This document shows positions 35,366 through 45,800 of a stretch of 64,000 nucleotides of DNA, in pieces; the first letter of the stretch is position 1; every line of letters starts with the position of its first letter. The notes under the pieces were generated by a model. The model saw only the letters and a list, made by a program, of their open reading frames with translations. It made no database searches and was not told the origin of the DNA. The stretch is from NCBI GenBank assembly GCA_019358895.1, contig JAHHIG010000002.1, positions 496,001-560,000 of the forward strand, given 5' to 3'. The stretch comes from Tildeniella nuda ZEHNDER 1965/U140 (GTDB taxonomy: Bacteria; Cyanobacteriota; Cyanobacteriia; Leptolyngbyales; Leptolyngbyaceae). A program made the position numbers and the translations under genes.

Positions 35366-36382
35366 TTAGAAAACAGCTTCTTTAGCTAACAACTGAGTGA
35401 TTGTGATGCCTGGTTGCAGTTTTCCAGCAAACACAGTGCCAACTTTGCCTTCATGGAAGTGATTTAACGCCAGTTGATATCCCTGAGAAGGCAAGGGAAT
35501 ATAACCTGTTTGCTTCACATGGCGATCGGCATTCTTGAGATACGCCTCCACAAATGCCTTAACCTGGGGCTTCTTCTGGGCAGAATTGAGATTGACATAG
35601 ATGAACAAGGGGCGAGAAAGCGGCTGATACTTGGCAGACTGTACCGTTTTAACAGAAGGCAGAACTGCGCCCTGACCGCTATTGATCGCAAGTGGTTTGA
35701 GTTGCTTGGCATCGGCTTGATAATAACCAAACCCAAAGTAAGCGATCGCATTTGGATCACGGATGACATTCTGAGCTAAATCATTCGCCTCTTTACTAGC
35801 GCTGTAGTCTTTGCGACTAGCACCACCTGAGCCGTTCACGATTTGAGTAAAGTAATCAAATGTGCCGGAGTTTTGACCAGGAGCATAAAGGGCAATGGGG
35901 CGATCGGGGTAGGAACTGCGAATCTGCCGCCAATTGGTAATTTTTTCTTCAGCATCAGGTTCCCACAGCTTTCTGAGTTCTGCGCTCGTCATATCTTTTG
36001 CCCAGGTATTTTGAGGATTGACGACAACGGTGATCGCATCGAAAGCAATGGGAATCTCCAAATAAGCAACCTTTGTTTGTTTGCAAGCATCCATCTCTTG
36101 AATGAGAATTGGACGAGAAGCATTGTTAATGTCAGTCTCACCTGAACAGAACTTCTTGAATCCGCCGCCAGTTCCAGAAGTATTGATGCTGACCTCTGTT
36201 TGTTTTGAATGGCTAGCTTTGAACTCATCCGCAGCTAATTGAGTAATCGGTGCAACCGTGCTAGAGCCATCAACTCTGATCGGATCGGTTTTCTGAGTCA
36301 CCATTTGAGAATTCGCGGCACAGCTTGTGACCAAAGCTGAAGCGACCAGCGTTGAGGCTGGTTTAAGTAACGTTGCTTTCAT
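35366..36382 (-). CDS. PstS-like phosphate-binding lipoprotein
   Basis: Substrate-binding protein of the phosphate ABC uptake type, 338 residues, with a lipoprotein signal ([10 protein letters not shown]). Phosphate-binding loops are visible as [34 protein letters not shown] and the central SGTFDYF. Cyanobacteria have PstS and SphX types; this one has no pstCAB genes beside it, so it is an orphan binding protein and may serve a distant transporter or bind another oxyanion. No Pho box was recognised upstream. Confidence 0.88.
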   Translation of the reverse strand: MKATLLKPASTLVASALVTSCAANSQMVTQKTDPIRVDGSSTVAPITQLAADEFKASHSKQTEVSINTSGTGGGFKKFCSGETDINNASRPILIQEMDACKQTKVAYLEIPIAFDAITVVVNPQNTWAKDMTSAELRKLWEPDAEEKITNWRQIRSSYPDRPIALYAPGQNSGTFDYFTQIVNGSGGASRKDYSASKEANDLAQNVIRDPNAIAYFGFGYYQADAKQLKPLAINSGQGAVLPSVKTVQSAKYQPLSRPLFIYVNLNSAQKKPQVKAFVEAYLKNADRHVKQTGYIPLPSQGYQLALNHFHEGKVGTVFAGKLQPGITITQLLAKEAVF

Positions 36383-36460
36383 TGTTGTAAATTCCTTGAA
36401 TGAATTGATCAGATGCGTCTCAATCTAGCGATCGCATTGCTTATCCACATTGGATCACGA

Positions 36461-37915
36461 TCAACTCGTTGAGACAGCAGTGGGTTTGATATTCTGGTTG
36501 AGATGGAACAGATTGGTCGGGTCATACTGGTTCTTAAGTGCGACCAGCCTTGCATAGGTATCAGGCGGGTAAGCCTCACGAATCCGTTGTTCTCCCTCAT
36601 TCGCCAGAAAGCTCGCATAGACTCCGTTGGCGTAGGGAGAGAGCGCCTGAAAGACATGCTGGGTGCGGGCAGCGAGACTATTGGCATCAACCGATAGCGG
36701 CGCGAAATGCGTGACCAACACCACGCCCTGTTTATCGCGGTGAGCAAAGGCAGTCGCATCGGGTGCAACTCGGCTCATCGCGCCACCGAGAACCCGCAGT
36801 GACACCACTGTTTCAGGCGACAGAATGGATTGAGTTGCTTGCACCAATGTCTGCAACATTTCATCTGAGAACGTCTCGAAGAACTGCGATCGCCCATGAT
36901 GCTGCAATCCAGGTACTTCACCGACTGCGGTGAGCGCAAAGATATCTGAATAGGGCATTGGCGCAATCAGGTCAGCGATCGGAGTCGCCAACTGACGCAG
37001 GGGAGCCACTACCCGCTCACCCTCGCTAAGGTCGCCTGTGTAGCAAACTAGAATGCCGACGATCGGGGTTCCCTGTTTGTCGGGTGGGATAAAGGGAGCA
37101 GGGGGAGCAAGCGCAAGCATCGCCTCGGTCGAGAGTTGATCTGGGGCTGCCGCTGCTACACGGGCATACTCTTTCAGGATGCGCTCCGCCTCCGTTGCTT
37201 CGTAAAAGACAGCACCGCCCAGAATCGTCCCGCCGGGGTGTAGGTTGACCTCAAAGGCAGTCGCAACACCAAAGTTGCCCCCACCCCCGCGCAGTCCCCA
37301 AAATAGTTCCGGATTTTCCTCAGCACTGGCTCGCCGAAGTTGTCCATCTGCCGTCACCAGTTCCACCGATCGCAGATTGTCGATCGTCAGACCGTAGGCA
37401 CGTACCATCCAACCAATGCCGCCGCCGAGGAGCAAACCCCCAACGCCCACGCTGGCAACATCGCCCGCAGTCATTGCCAGTCCAAAAGGCTGGAGGGCGT
37501 TCGCGACCTCACCCCAGGTAAGTCCGGGTTCTAAACGAGCCGTGCGACGGCTTGGGTCTACTGTAATCGTTTTCATGCTGGAGAGGTCGATAACTAAACC
37601 ACCGTCATTCGTGCCATGTCCCGGTATACTATGTCCTCCACTCCGCACCGAGAGCGTCATCCTATGCTCACGAGCAAAATTGACCGCAGTTTTGACATCT
37701 TCGACATCCATACAGCACCCGATCGCAGCTGGATAGTGATTAAATGCACCGTTCCAAACTTTTCGTTCAGCCTCATAAGCGGGATCTCCTGGCAGGATCA
37801 GTTCACCGCGCAGGGTCAAGAACAGTTTCTCAACGGGTGGCTTCTCTGGTGAAGCTACTGTTTGAGATTGTTGATTTTGATCGGACTGAGCAGTCTCTTG
37901 ATAGTGTTGTGACAT
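36461..37915 (-). CDS. FAD-linked oxidase, berberine-bridge (BBE) type
   Basis: Oxidase of 484 residues with an FAD-binding PCMH-type domain and C-terminal BBE motif. SVRSGGHSIPGHGT supplies the His used for covalent 8-alpha flavin attachment. The second attachment Cys found in bicovalent members is absent (AGDVASVGVGGLLLGGG). GLRGGGGNFGVATAFE and the C-terminal NQYDPTNLFHLNQNI are classic. The long Gln/Ser-rich N-terminus has no signal peptide. It is 30 bp downstream of the small AraC-type gene on the same strand. Substrate unknown: sugars, alkaloids and polyketides are all used by relatives. Confidence 0.92.
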   Translation of the reverse strand: MSQHYQETAQSDQNQQSQTVASPEKPPVEKLFLTLRGELILPGDPAYEAERKVWNGAFNHYPAAIGCCMDVEDVKTAVNFAREHRMTLSVRSGGHSIPGHGTNDGGLVIDLSSMKTITVDPSRRTARLEPGLTWGEVANALQPFGLAMTAGDVASVGVGGLLLGGGIGWMVRAYGLTIDNLRSVELVTADGQLRRASAEENPELFWGLRGGGGNFGVATAFEVNLHPGGTILGGAVFYEATEAERILKEYARVAAAAPDQLSTEAMLALAPPAPFIPPDKQGTPIVGILVCYTGDLSEGERVVAPLRQLATPIADLIAPMPYSDIFALTAVGEVPGLQHHGRSQFFETFSDEMLQTLVQATQSILSPETVVSLRVLGGAMSRVAPDATAFAHRDKQGVVLVTHFAPLSVDANSLAARTQHVFQALSPYANGVYASFLANEGEQRIREAYPPDTYARLVALKNQYDPTNLFHLNQNIKPTAVSTS

Positions 37916-37945
37916 GAGTTGTTTCCTTGATTTTTCGAGACGAGG

Positions 37946-38311
37946 TTAACGAGCTTGTTTCGGTGTCATACCAGTGAACCGCTTAAACTGCTGCGTTAAA
38001 TGGCTTTGACTGGAGAAGCCAACTTGTAGAGCAATATCTGCGATCGCCCAATTTGTTTTTGACAGCATCACTTCTGCCCGTTTCACTCGCTGTTGAATTA
38101 CATACTGATGTGGAGAAGTTCCGGTAGCATGTTTGAACAAACTGGCAAAATAAGTCGGGCTAATATGGACAACTAAGGCAATTTGTTCCAGGGACAGATC
38201 TCGTTCGCGTAGCGTCGGCTCTGCCGAATCGAGGTGAGTGTGAATATAATCGAGTGCTTGCTGCAACTGCGTGTGAGTTAAGCTTCGTTGTTTCAATGTA
38301 ATGGTTGACAT
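37946..38311 (-). CDS. Compact AraC-type DNA-binding protein (no sensor domain)
   Basis: A 121-residue protein that is essentially the AraC HTH module: LSLEQIALVVHISPTYFASLFKHATGTSPHQYVIQQRVKRAEVML and IADIALQVGFSSQSHLTQQFKRFTGMTPKQ. The usual N-terminal ligand domain is missing and a short insertion (SAEPTLRERD) precedes the first HTH. Stand-alone modules of this size (SoxS/MarA-like) exist, so it may be functional. It lies directly upstream of the BBE oxidase gene, which it may control. A candidate binder of the direct-repeat motif found in the island. Confidence 0.85.
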   Translation of the reverse strand: MSTITLKQRSLTHTQLQQALDYIHTHLDSAEPTLRERDLSLEQIALVVHISPTYFASLFKHATGTSPHQYVIQQRVKRAEVMLSKTNWAIADIALQVGFSSQSHLTQQFKRFTGMTPKQAR

Positions 38312-38404
38312 GGTTGAAATCTCAGCAAGGGTAGACAACAAAACAGGCAAAAGTTAGCCATCCTGTTAGATAGCTTGCTCGTCGTAAAAAAAGAAGTAAA
38401 AAAC

Positions 38405-38965
38405 TTAGTGGCTTATAGCGACAATCGCTTCCATCAACTGCGCCTTGTTCCAGCGTTCGGTATAGCGAACTCCATTGATAAACAGTGCTGGAGCAGATGT
38501 TACGCCACTGTTTAATCCACTTTTGATATCTTCATTGATGCGATCGACGTGCCTTTGCTTAGATAGGTCTTGCAGCAATGAGGAGATATCGAGTTCTAAC
38601 CGATCGGCATACTCCACCAGACAACCGTTATCTAGCGCGTGTTGATGGGTGAATAGCATCTTGTGCATCTGCCAAAATTGACCTTGCACTGCTGCGGCTT
38701 CTGCCACTTCTGCTGCCTTTCGTGCTTGGGGATAGATTGAATTCTCGATAAAATGACGGAACACGACACATAGCCAATTTTCCTGATGAAATACAGAATC
38801 GAAATGGTGTTGAATTGCCTGAATCAAACGATACACTTCCCCACACTGAGGAGATTGATAATTCCCATATTCCACAAGGACGACTGGAGCACTGAGTAAT
38901 CCCTGGTAGTGGTCGCGTTCTGAGGGGGGAACAAAGAGTTGATTGGCATTGCTATCTTGATTCAT
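38405..38965 (-). CDS. DsbA-like thioredoxin-fold protein lacking the first active-site Cys
   Basis: Thioredoxin_4/DsbA-fold protein of 186 residues without a signal peptide, so cytosolic. The motif is YQSPQCGE: the first Cys of the CxxC is Ser38 and only Cys41 remains. The helical insertion (ARKAAEVAEAAAVQGQFWQMHKMLF) and the cis-Pro loop GVTSAPALFINGVRY are intact. ATG at 38965 is preferred to the TTG at 38980. A disulfide exchange role is doubtful; a glutathionylation or peroxidase-linked role is possible. It may share a transcript with the AraC and BBE genes. Confidence 0.85.
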   Translation of the reverse strand: MNQDSNANQLFVPPSERDHYQGLLSAPVVLVEYGNYQSPQCGEVYRLIQAIQHHFDSVFHQENWLCVVFRHFIENSIYPQARKAAEVAEAAAVQGQFWQMHKMLFTHQHALDNGCLVEYADRLELDISSLLQDLSKQRHVDRINEDIKSGLNSGVTSAPALFINGVRYTERWNKAQLMEAIVAISH

Positions 38966-39192
38966 CGGACTATTTAGCAAAAAGGATTTCTCATGGCATC
39001 AAGGGATCGCCATGACTCAGATTTGTGACTTCTTCTGACTGAAAGGATTGAACCTCACCCTGTTATTGGTATGAATTCATCCTACGAAGTTAGTGCCGCA
39101 TTGTCGCCAACTCAGAGTTGAGCGTTTGCTGGGATGAAACGGCAATTGCGACCTATCTCTACCGCGAGTCAGCCACCGAACTTAAGTTCAGT

Positions 39193-39822
39193 TCATAACT
39201 CGGTGAGTCCTCGCTTCAACGCTTTAACAACGGCTTGAGTGCGATCACTCACGCCCAATTTGCTCAGAATTCGGTTGATGTGGAATTTGACCGTACTTTC
39301 AGTAATATGCAAAGCTGCCCCAATATCCTGATTACCCAAACCGTCTGCCATCAGATGAACGATCTCTTGCTCTCGCTGGGTCAACTCTGGATTCTTCATG
39401 CGCTGTACCAGTTTGGCAGCAACTTCAGGCGGAATATATTGTTGCCCGCTGTGAACGATATGAATGGCATTCAGGAGTTCATCTGGTTCAGCATCCTTGA
39501 GCAAATAACCTTTGGCTCCGGCGTGTAATCCCCGATAAATATCTTCGTCACCATCGTAGGTCGTTAGCATAATAATGCGGGCATGGGCAAATTCAGCACA
39601 GATTGCCACAGTCGCATCAACACCACTCATTTGCGGCATCCGTAAATCCATCAGGGTAACATCGGGCTGGTGTTGTCGATATTGCTCGATCGCGTCCTGC
39701 CCGTTACCTGCCTGACCCACCACCGTCATGTCTGGCTCATTTTCAATCATCGCAGCCAGTCCCTGGCGGACAATGGAGTGATCATCAACAATCAAAACGC
39801 GGATTGCTACAGACTGGCTCAT
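39193..39822 (-). CDS. NarL/LuxR-family response regulator
   Basis: A 209-residue two-component regulator. The receiver domain has the acidic pair DD at 13-14, the phospho-acceptor Asp59 in LMDLRMP, a conserved Thr (MLTTYDG) and Lys (KGYLLKDA). A LuxR-type HTH follows ([40 protein letters not shown]). Its start overlaps the stop of the huge sensor kinase gene (39819-39822, ATGA), so the two are translationally coupled cognates. DNA targets are unknown. Confidence 0.95.
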   Translation of the reverse strand: MSQSVAIRVLIVDDHSIVRQGLAAMIENEPDMTVVGQAGNGQDAIEQYRQHQPDVTLMDLRMPQMSGVDATVAICAEFAHARIIMLTTYDGDEDIYRGLHAGAKGYLLKDAEPDELLNAIHIVHSGQQYIPPEVAAKLVQRMKNPELTQREQEIVHLMADGLGNQDIGAALHITESTVKFHINRILSKLGVSDRTQAVVKALKRGLTEL

Positions 39823-42800
39823 ACGGTTGCCTCCCGCTGCACAGATACGCTTACTTCTGTTCCCTGCCCTGGCTGGCTGTCAATTGAGAGTTGTGCTCCA
39901 ATATGTTCCGCTCGTTCGCTCATTCCTAGTAAGCCAAATCCCTGGCTTAGAGTTGTGCGGTTGACTTCAAAGCCTTGTCCATTGTCTCTAACTCGCAAGT
40001 AGCATTGGGTCGGTTTATAGACTAACTCAATCCGGATCTCGTTCGCCTGGGCATATTTAACCGCGTTCGTAAATGCCTCCTGTCCAATTCTCAGCAGGTT
40101 ATTCTCAGTGTCAGGAGGTAACGCATAGGGCGCACCACTAATCTCACAAATCAAGCGGGTTTCAGTTGAAGATTGCAGACTGGATACAAATTGCTTCAGT
40201 GCCGTCCATAGGTTGCCATCTTCTAGTAACTGGGGACGCAGTGCCGCAACCGATCGTCGAGCTTCTGTTAGCCCGCTCCGAGCCAGATCGCGCACGGTCT
40301 GAATATGCGATTGTATGGCGTCTGGGTTCGTTTTTGCTAATCGAGAAATGGCTCCCATGTGAACCAGGACACCTGTAAAGGCTTGTGCAAGAGTGTCGTG
40401 AATTTCGCGCGCCATGCGGTTGCGCTCCTCTAAAATTGAGGCGGCTTCTGCTTGCTTAAGAGCCGTAATATCTCGTGACAGCCAAATGACTCGCTCGTGC
40501 CGAATCGGGGCAATACGTGCCGAAAACCAGGTTTCTCGTCCATCTATCTGTAGGCTATATTCCACTGTGAGTACTTGTTGGGTTCTCAGCGCTTGCTGAA
40601 TGTAATGCATGAATGCATCGGCTTGTTCTGCTTCAAAGATCTGATGCAGTGTTTTACCAACCTTCTCCTCAACTGGGCTATACAACTGCCTCGGATTCCC
40701 TTCGATTGTTTCGATCACTCGTCCTTCAGCCGTGACAACACACAGCGGATCGGGAATGGCTGAAAAGAGCGCCCGTAGTTCTGCTTCAGAGGCTTGCAAC
40801 GCTACTTCTGCCTGCTTGCGATCGCTAATGTCCGAAATCACGCCTTCCATACATTCATCGGCAACATTCGGACGAGCAGAGTAAAGTGCCCAAAACAATG
40901 TGCCATCTCGTTTTCGCAACTGCACTTCAAAGTTTTGTAGTGTACCATCACGGTTAAGTAATTCGATCGCTCGCTGGCGATCACTGGAATTGACATAACA
41001 GTCAACACCATGTAGAAGCCCAATCACCTGATCGGGCGAATCGAAGCCAAATAGATTCGCAAAGCGTTGATTCGCATCGAGAATCAATCCATCCGAGAGG
41101 CGAGCGCGGAAGATGCCGACCTGTGAGTTCTCAAAGATGTTGCGAAACTTGGCTTCACTACGCTGTAGGGCTGCCTCCGCCTGTTTGCGCTGGGTGATGT
41201 CAGTGCCAACGGATAAAATTTCTACTAACTGCCCCTGTTCATCCAAGATGGCTTGATTTGACCAGGCAACCCAAACTCGTCTACCGTCTCGGCACAGGTT
41301 TTCTTTCTCGGTTTGCAGGTAAGATGCAGGATTGTGAAATAATTCGTGGATGAATTGTTCGACACTGCGTTCAGAAGTTTCACTTTCTGGACGGATCGTT
41401 TCTAACAGGGTACGCCCTAAAATCTGATGTTCCTCGTAGCCAAAAAATCTCAGCCCGTAATCATTCAAGAATCGAATTCGTCCTTGCGTATCAAAGCGAA
41501 TAATAATCGAATTTGCTGTCTGTACTAAGTTGCGATAGTTTGCTTCACTTTTTCGTAAAGCTGCTTCTGCCTGCTTGCGTTCGCTAACATCTCGCTGTAC
41601 TCCAAACTGACCGATGAGCCTGCCCTGGCTGTCATACAGACAGATGTAATACCCCTCAACCCACATTGCAGTCCCATCTAATCTGCGCTCATCCGTTTCG
41701 ATATGGAGCTTTCCGGCATCAAAGAGATGTCGCCATATCTCTTTTCTATAAGCTAGATCATGAGCAAATGCTTCTTTTGGGGTGATGCCAACAAATTGCT
41801 CTCGACTTGCCCGATACTGAGCCAGCATCGCATCGTTGATTTTTGTAATCCGCAGGTGTTCAAAGATGTAATCCAAAACCTGATCTTTATCAACGCTGCT
41901 ATCCCATTGCACAGGTTGATCCAGCATCATAATGAAAAAACCGTCAAGGGATTGGGCGAAAAACAGATTCAGAAGTTGCTCGCTTTCAAGCAAGGCATCC
42001 TCTGTGCGTTTGCGATCGCTAATCTCCTGTTGCAGGGCTTGGGTTCGCTCTTCTACTCTCCTTTCCAGTGTTTCGGCATGGTTTTCTAACTGCTGATACA
42101 ACCGAGCATTTTCCAGTGAAATTGCTGCCTGAGCAATCAACAGTTTGAGGACTTGCAAGCGATCGCTGGTAAACGCTCCGGTACTAAGATTGTTCTCCAG
42201 ATAAAAGATGCCGATCATCTGACGTTGCTTGAGAATTGGCATACAGAGGAGCGATCGCGTCTGCTGGTTTTGAATATACGGATCAGTTAAATAAGACGGC
42301 TCACTGACTGCATCATCGAACACCAGCGTTTCTTGAGTGCGTTCTACCAGGTGAATGACGGAGATAGGAATCGTTGCACAGTCAGCAACAGCAATCTTGT
42401 CCAGGTCGCACTGGTTACTGCCGCCGCATTGAGCCACCACAGTGAGCCGATCGTCTTCTAGAAGCATCAAAGCGCCTGTTTCGGCTCCGGCATTTTCGAT
42501 TACCACCTGCATCAACGTGGCAATTAATCGGTCGAGATAGATTATTTCTGAGAGCGCTTGAGCCGCTTTCATCACCGCCGCCAAATCGATCGCCTCAGTC
42601 GGATGACAGATCGTTTCATCAGTCACGATCGGATTCGATTGCTGAACCAGATTGGAATTGAGGAGTTGTGGATAGCGTTTTTCTAAATCTTCAACCTTAG
42701 CGGCTGCGCCCCAGCGATCGTAGCAATAATGCGCCTCTCTCATGTAGGTTTGGGCAATTTTTGACCGACCTCGCGCCAGATAATGGTTAGCCGCTAATTC

Positions 42801-45800
42801 ATAGGCTAATGCTTCTTCTTGAAGATAGTCATTCTCTTTGGCACCTTGAATAGCTCGTTCATAAAACTCCTCAGCCTCAAGAAATTGCCCCAAGACTCGC
42901 GCTTTCTCTGCTTCGACTAGATGAAATTTGTGCAGATAATTCATTGGGGCATGAGCTGCCCATTTTTGCAGCTTTTCTTGGTTGGTGCTAACACAACTTA
43001 GCCAAGCTACTTTTTCAGAACTTGAAGCCTCAACCCATAGGCTCAAAAGCACCAGAGAATCGTAGAAATAGAATAAAGTTACAACCGTTGTTGCTGTTAT
43101 CTTTTCTAAATACTGCCTGGCTAAAATAGCAGTTTGTGTAGCTTGATGATATTCTCCGAATAGATAGCACAGTATAACTTTGAATAAATAAAAGTAGTGA
43201 ATTTCATTTCCGTCTTTAACTGCAATAGCGTGCGCTAACGCTTGCTCTTCATCATACACACTACCCATTAACAGGCTGGGATTCTCAGACCTACCTAACA
43301 GATTCAGGATTGTCTGCCACAACATTGCAATCCAATTAGAGGGGTTTTCCCGTCTGATTTGTCTGATTGCTTTGCTGTAGGTTGCCGTTTTTTGTTCCAG
43401 TTGGGTGAGTGACTCACCGACAAAAAACGAGTGACAACATACATGATATGCAGCATAGCCAGCGAATTCAAAGTCTCCAGTTTCCACTCCGGTTTGATAA
43501 GCCTCAACCAGCATTGGTATTGTTTTTCTAAAATGCACCTTCCACTGCAGGATATGGGCACTCAATACCATTAACGCTTTAGCATTCCCTTTTTTGGTAT
43601 TCAATTGTTCTACCAAGTTGAGTGCCAATTGACCAAATTTATAACAGAGTTCAATATTTTGAACAACTCTACATAGAACCAGTCCGTAGGTAGCATAACT
43701 CAGCGGTGACCAGGTAGCATTGCCGTAGTTGATTGATAAACTGACCATTTTGCACGTAATTAGTATCATCAGTGCTGGTGATACCATCAATGCAGCAGTC
43801 CTGATATTCGTCAGGATGTACATCGCTGCCAGTGGTTCTGGTGCGGTCATCTTTGGTAGGTTAATTAAGTCTTCGATTTCTCGTCCAGCTAATAGCGCAG
43901 CCGTTGACTCTAATTCTCTTTGAATATCTATCTGACTGGGAGTTGCGATCAAGCTCACTCCTAGAAGATCCAACACTTCTAATCCAGTTTTGATTGCTTC
44001 TTGCAGGTTGCCCTGTGACAAATATCCTTGAATTTTGCTGTCGTAAGCCTGCACTTTGTTAACCACTGTCTTCGCATGGTTAAGTACTGCTTCTACGAAT
44101 TGTTCCATCTCATCAAAGCGACCGTGAAGATACGCCGCTTCCGCTGCTTCTGAGTACAGCGCTAAAGTTAGGTCATACTCACTCTGCCAATCTGGATTGA
44201 GGAGTTTAAGCCCTGTCTTGAAATACTGAAGCGCTGCTTCATAAGCCGTTGCTGCCTTGGCTTTCTGACCTGCCATTAAATTCAATCTGGCAAGTTCCGT
44301 TCGTTCGGGTTGAGCGGTGACAAGCTCAATTCCCTGGTTGAGATGATCTACGATTTCAAACAGCCGCTCTGACAATTGCTCTGGCGACATTTTTCCCAGT
44401 AGATTGCGCCCGATCTGCAAACGAACTACTTCTTTCTGCGACTCATCAATTAAGGCATAAGCCGCTTGTTGGACGCGATCGTGCAAAAACTTATAATCTT
44501 GAATCAGCAAATTCTCATCTAGCTCAGAGATCGGTAAGATTAACCCTGTTTGAATCGCGATCGCTAGCTCTAAAAAAAGTTGACGAACGGGTTTTTCACA
44601 AATCATTGAGAGCGTATCCAGGTCAAACTCATTGCCAACACAAGCTGCTAACTGTAGTATTTGCTGAACTGATTCTGGTAGTTTGCTTAACTTATTCGTC
44701 ATCAGCACAACGACATTATCGGTAATATCCATTGTCTGAATTTGTTCGATGTTCCATTGCCAATTGCGGCGATTGATATCAAACGTCAAACAATTCTCTG
44801 TGTATAGGTTTTTCAGGAACTCGTTGACAAAGAATGGATTCCCCTCTGTTTTACACAACGCTAGCTCTGCTAGAGAGCGAACAGTATCCATGTTGTGATG
44901 CAGCGTTTCAGCAATCAACTGACTCAACGGCTCTAGCGTTAAGGGGGCTAGAACAATCTCCTGAATCACTGCTTCTTGTTTTCGTAGACTCTCCAATGTT
45001 AATGACAGCGGATGCGTTGAACTCAGTTCATTCTCGCGATAGGCTCCAATCAAAAATAGAGAGTGAGTTTGTTCGTCTAGCAGCATCAACTCAATTAACT
45101 TCAGCGTGGCAGAGTCGATCCACTGCAAATCATCCAAAAACAGCACCAGCGGATGTTCCTTGGAGCAGAACACCCGGATGAACTGCTGAAAAACTCGATT
45201 AAAGCGGTTTTGTGCTTCTGTTGCTCCAACTTCCGCTACAGCAGGCTGCTTACCGATGATTAATTCCACCTCCGGGATTACATCAATGATCAGTTGTCCA
45301 TTACTTCCCACTGCCGCAAGCAGGCGCGATCGCCACTGCTGCACCTGCTCATCAGGCTCACCCAGCAACTGCTGAACTAACTCTCTCAGAGCATCCACGA
45401 TCGCGCTGTAGGGAATATTGCGTCCAAATTGGTCAAACTTACCAGAAATAAAATAGCCCTGCTTTGCTGTGATCGGTTTGTAGAGTTCCCGCACCAATAC
45501 TGATTTACCAACGCCTGCATAGCCAGAGACTAGCATCATCTCCACATTGAATTGAGCATTCTCCCTTTCAGCGAGTCGATCAAATGTCTCTAGTAATGCC
45601 TCAATCTCCGTTTCTCGTCCATACAGTTTTTGAGGAATGTGGAACTGCTCGGAAATATCTTGCAGACCCAGTTGAATGTTAACAATTTCATCACCTTGAA
45701 CAAATTGTTGAGCGCAATGCTCTAAATCTGCCTTGATACCCCAAGCGCTCTGATAGCGATCCTCTGCATTTTTTGCCATTAGTTTCAGAATCAGGTCTGA

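Noticed and set aside
36383-36420. Possible further regulon sites before the PstS-like gene and the cupin gene at 31127
   Set aside because: Single CATCTGA-like half-sites occur (near 36405 and 31210), but the second half and -10 spacing do not match.
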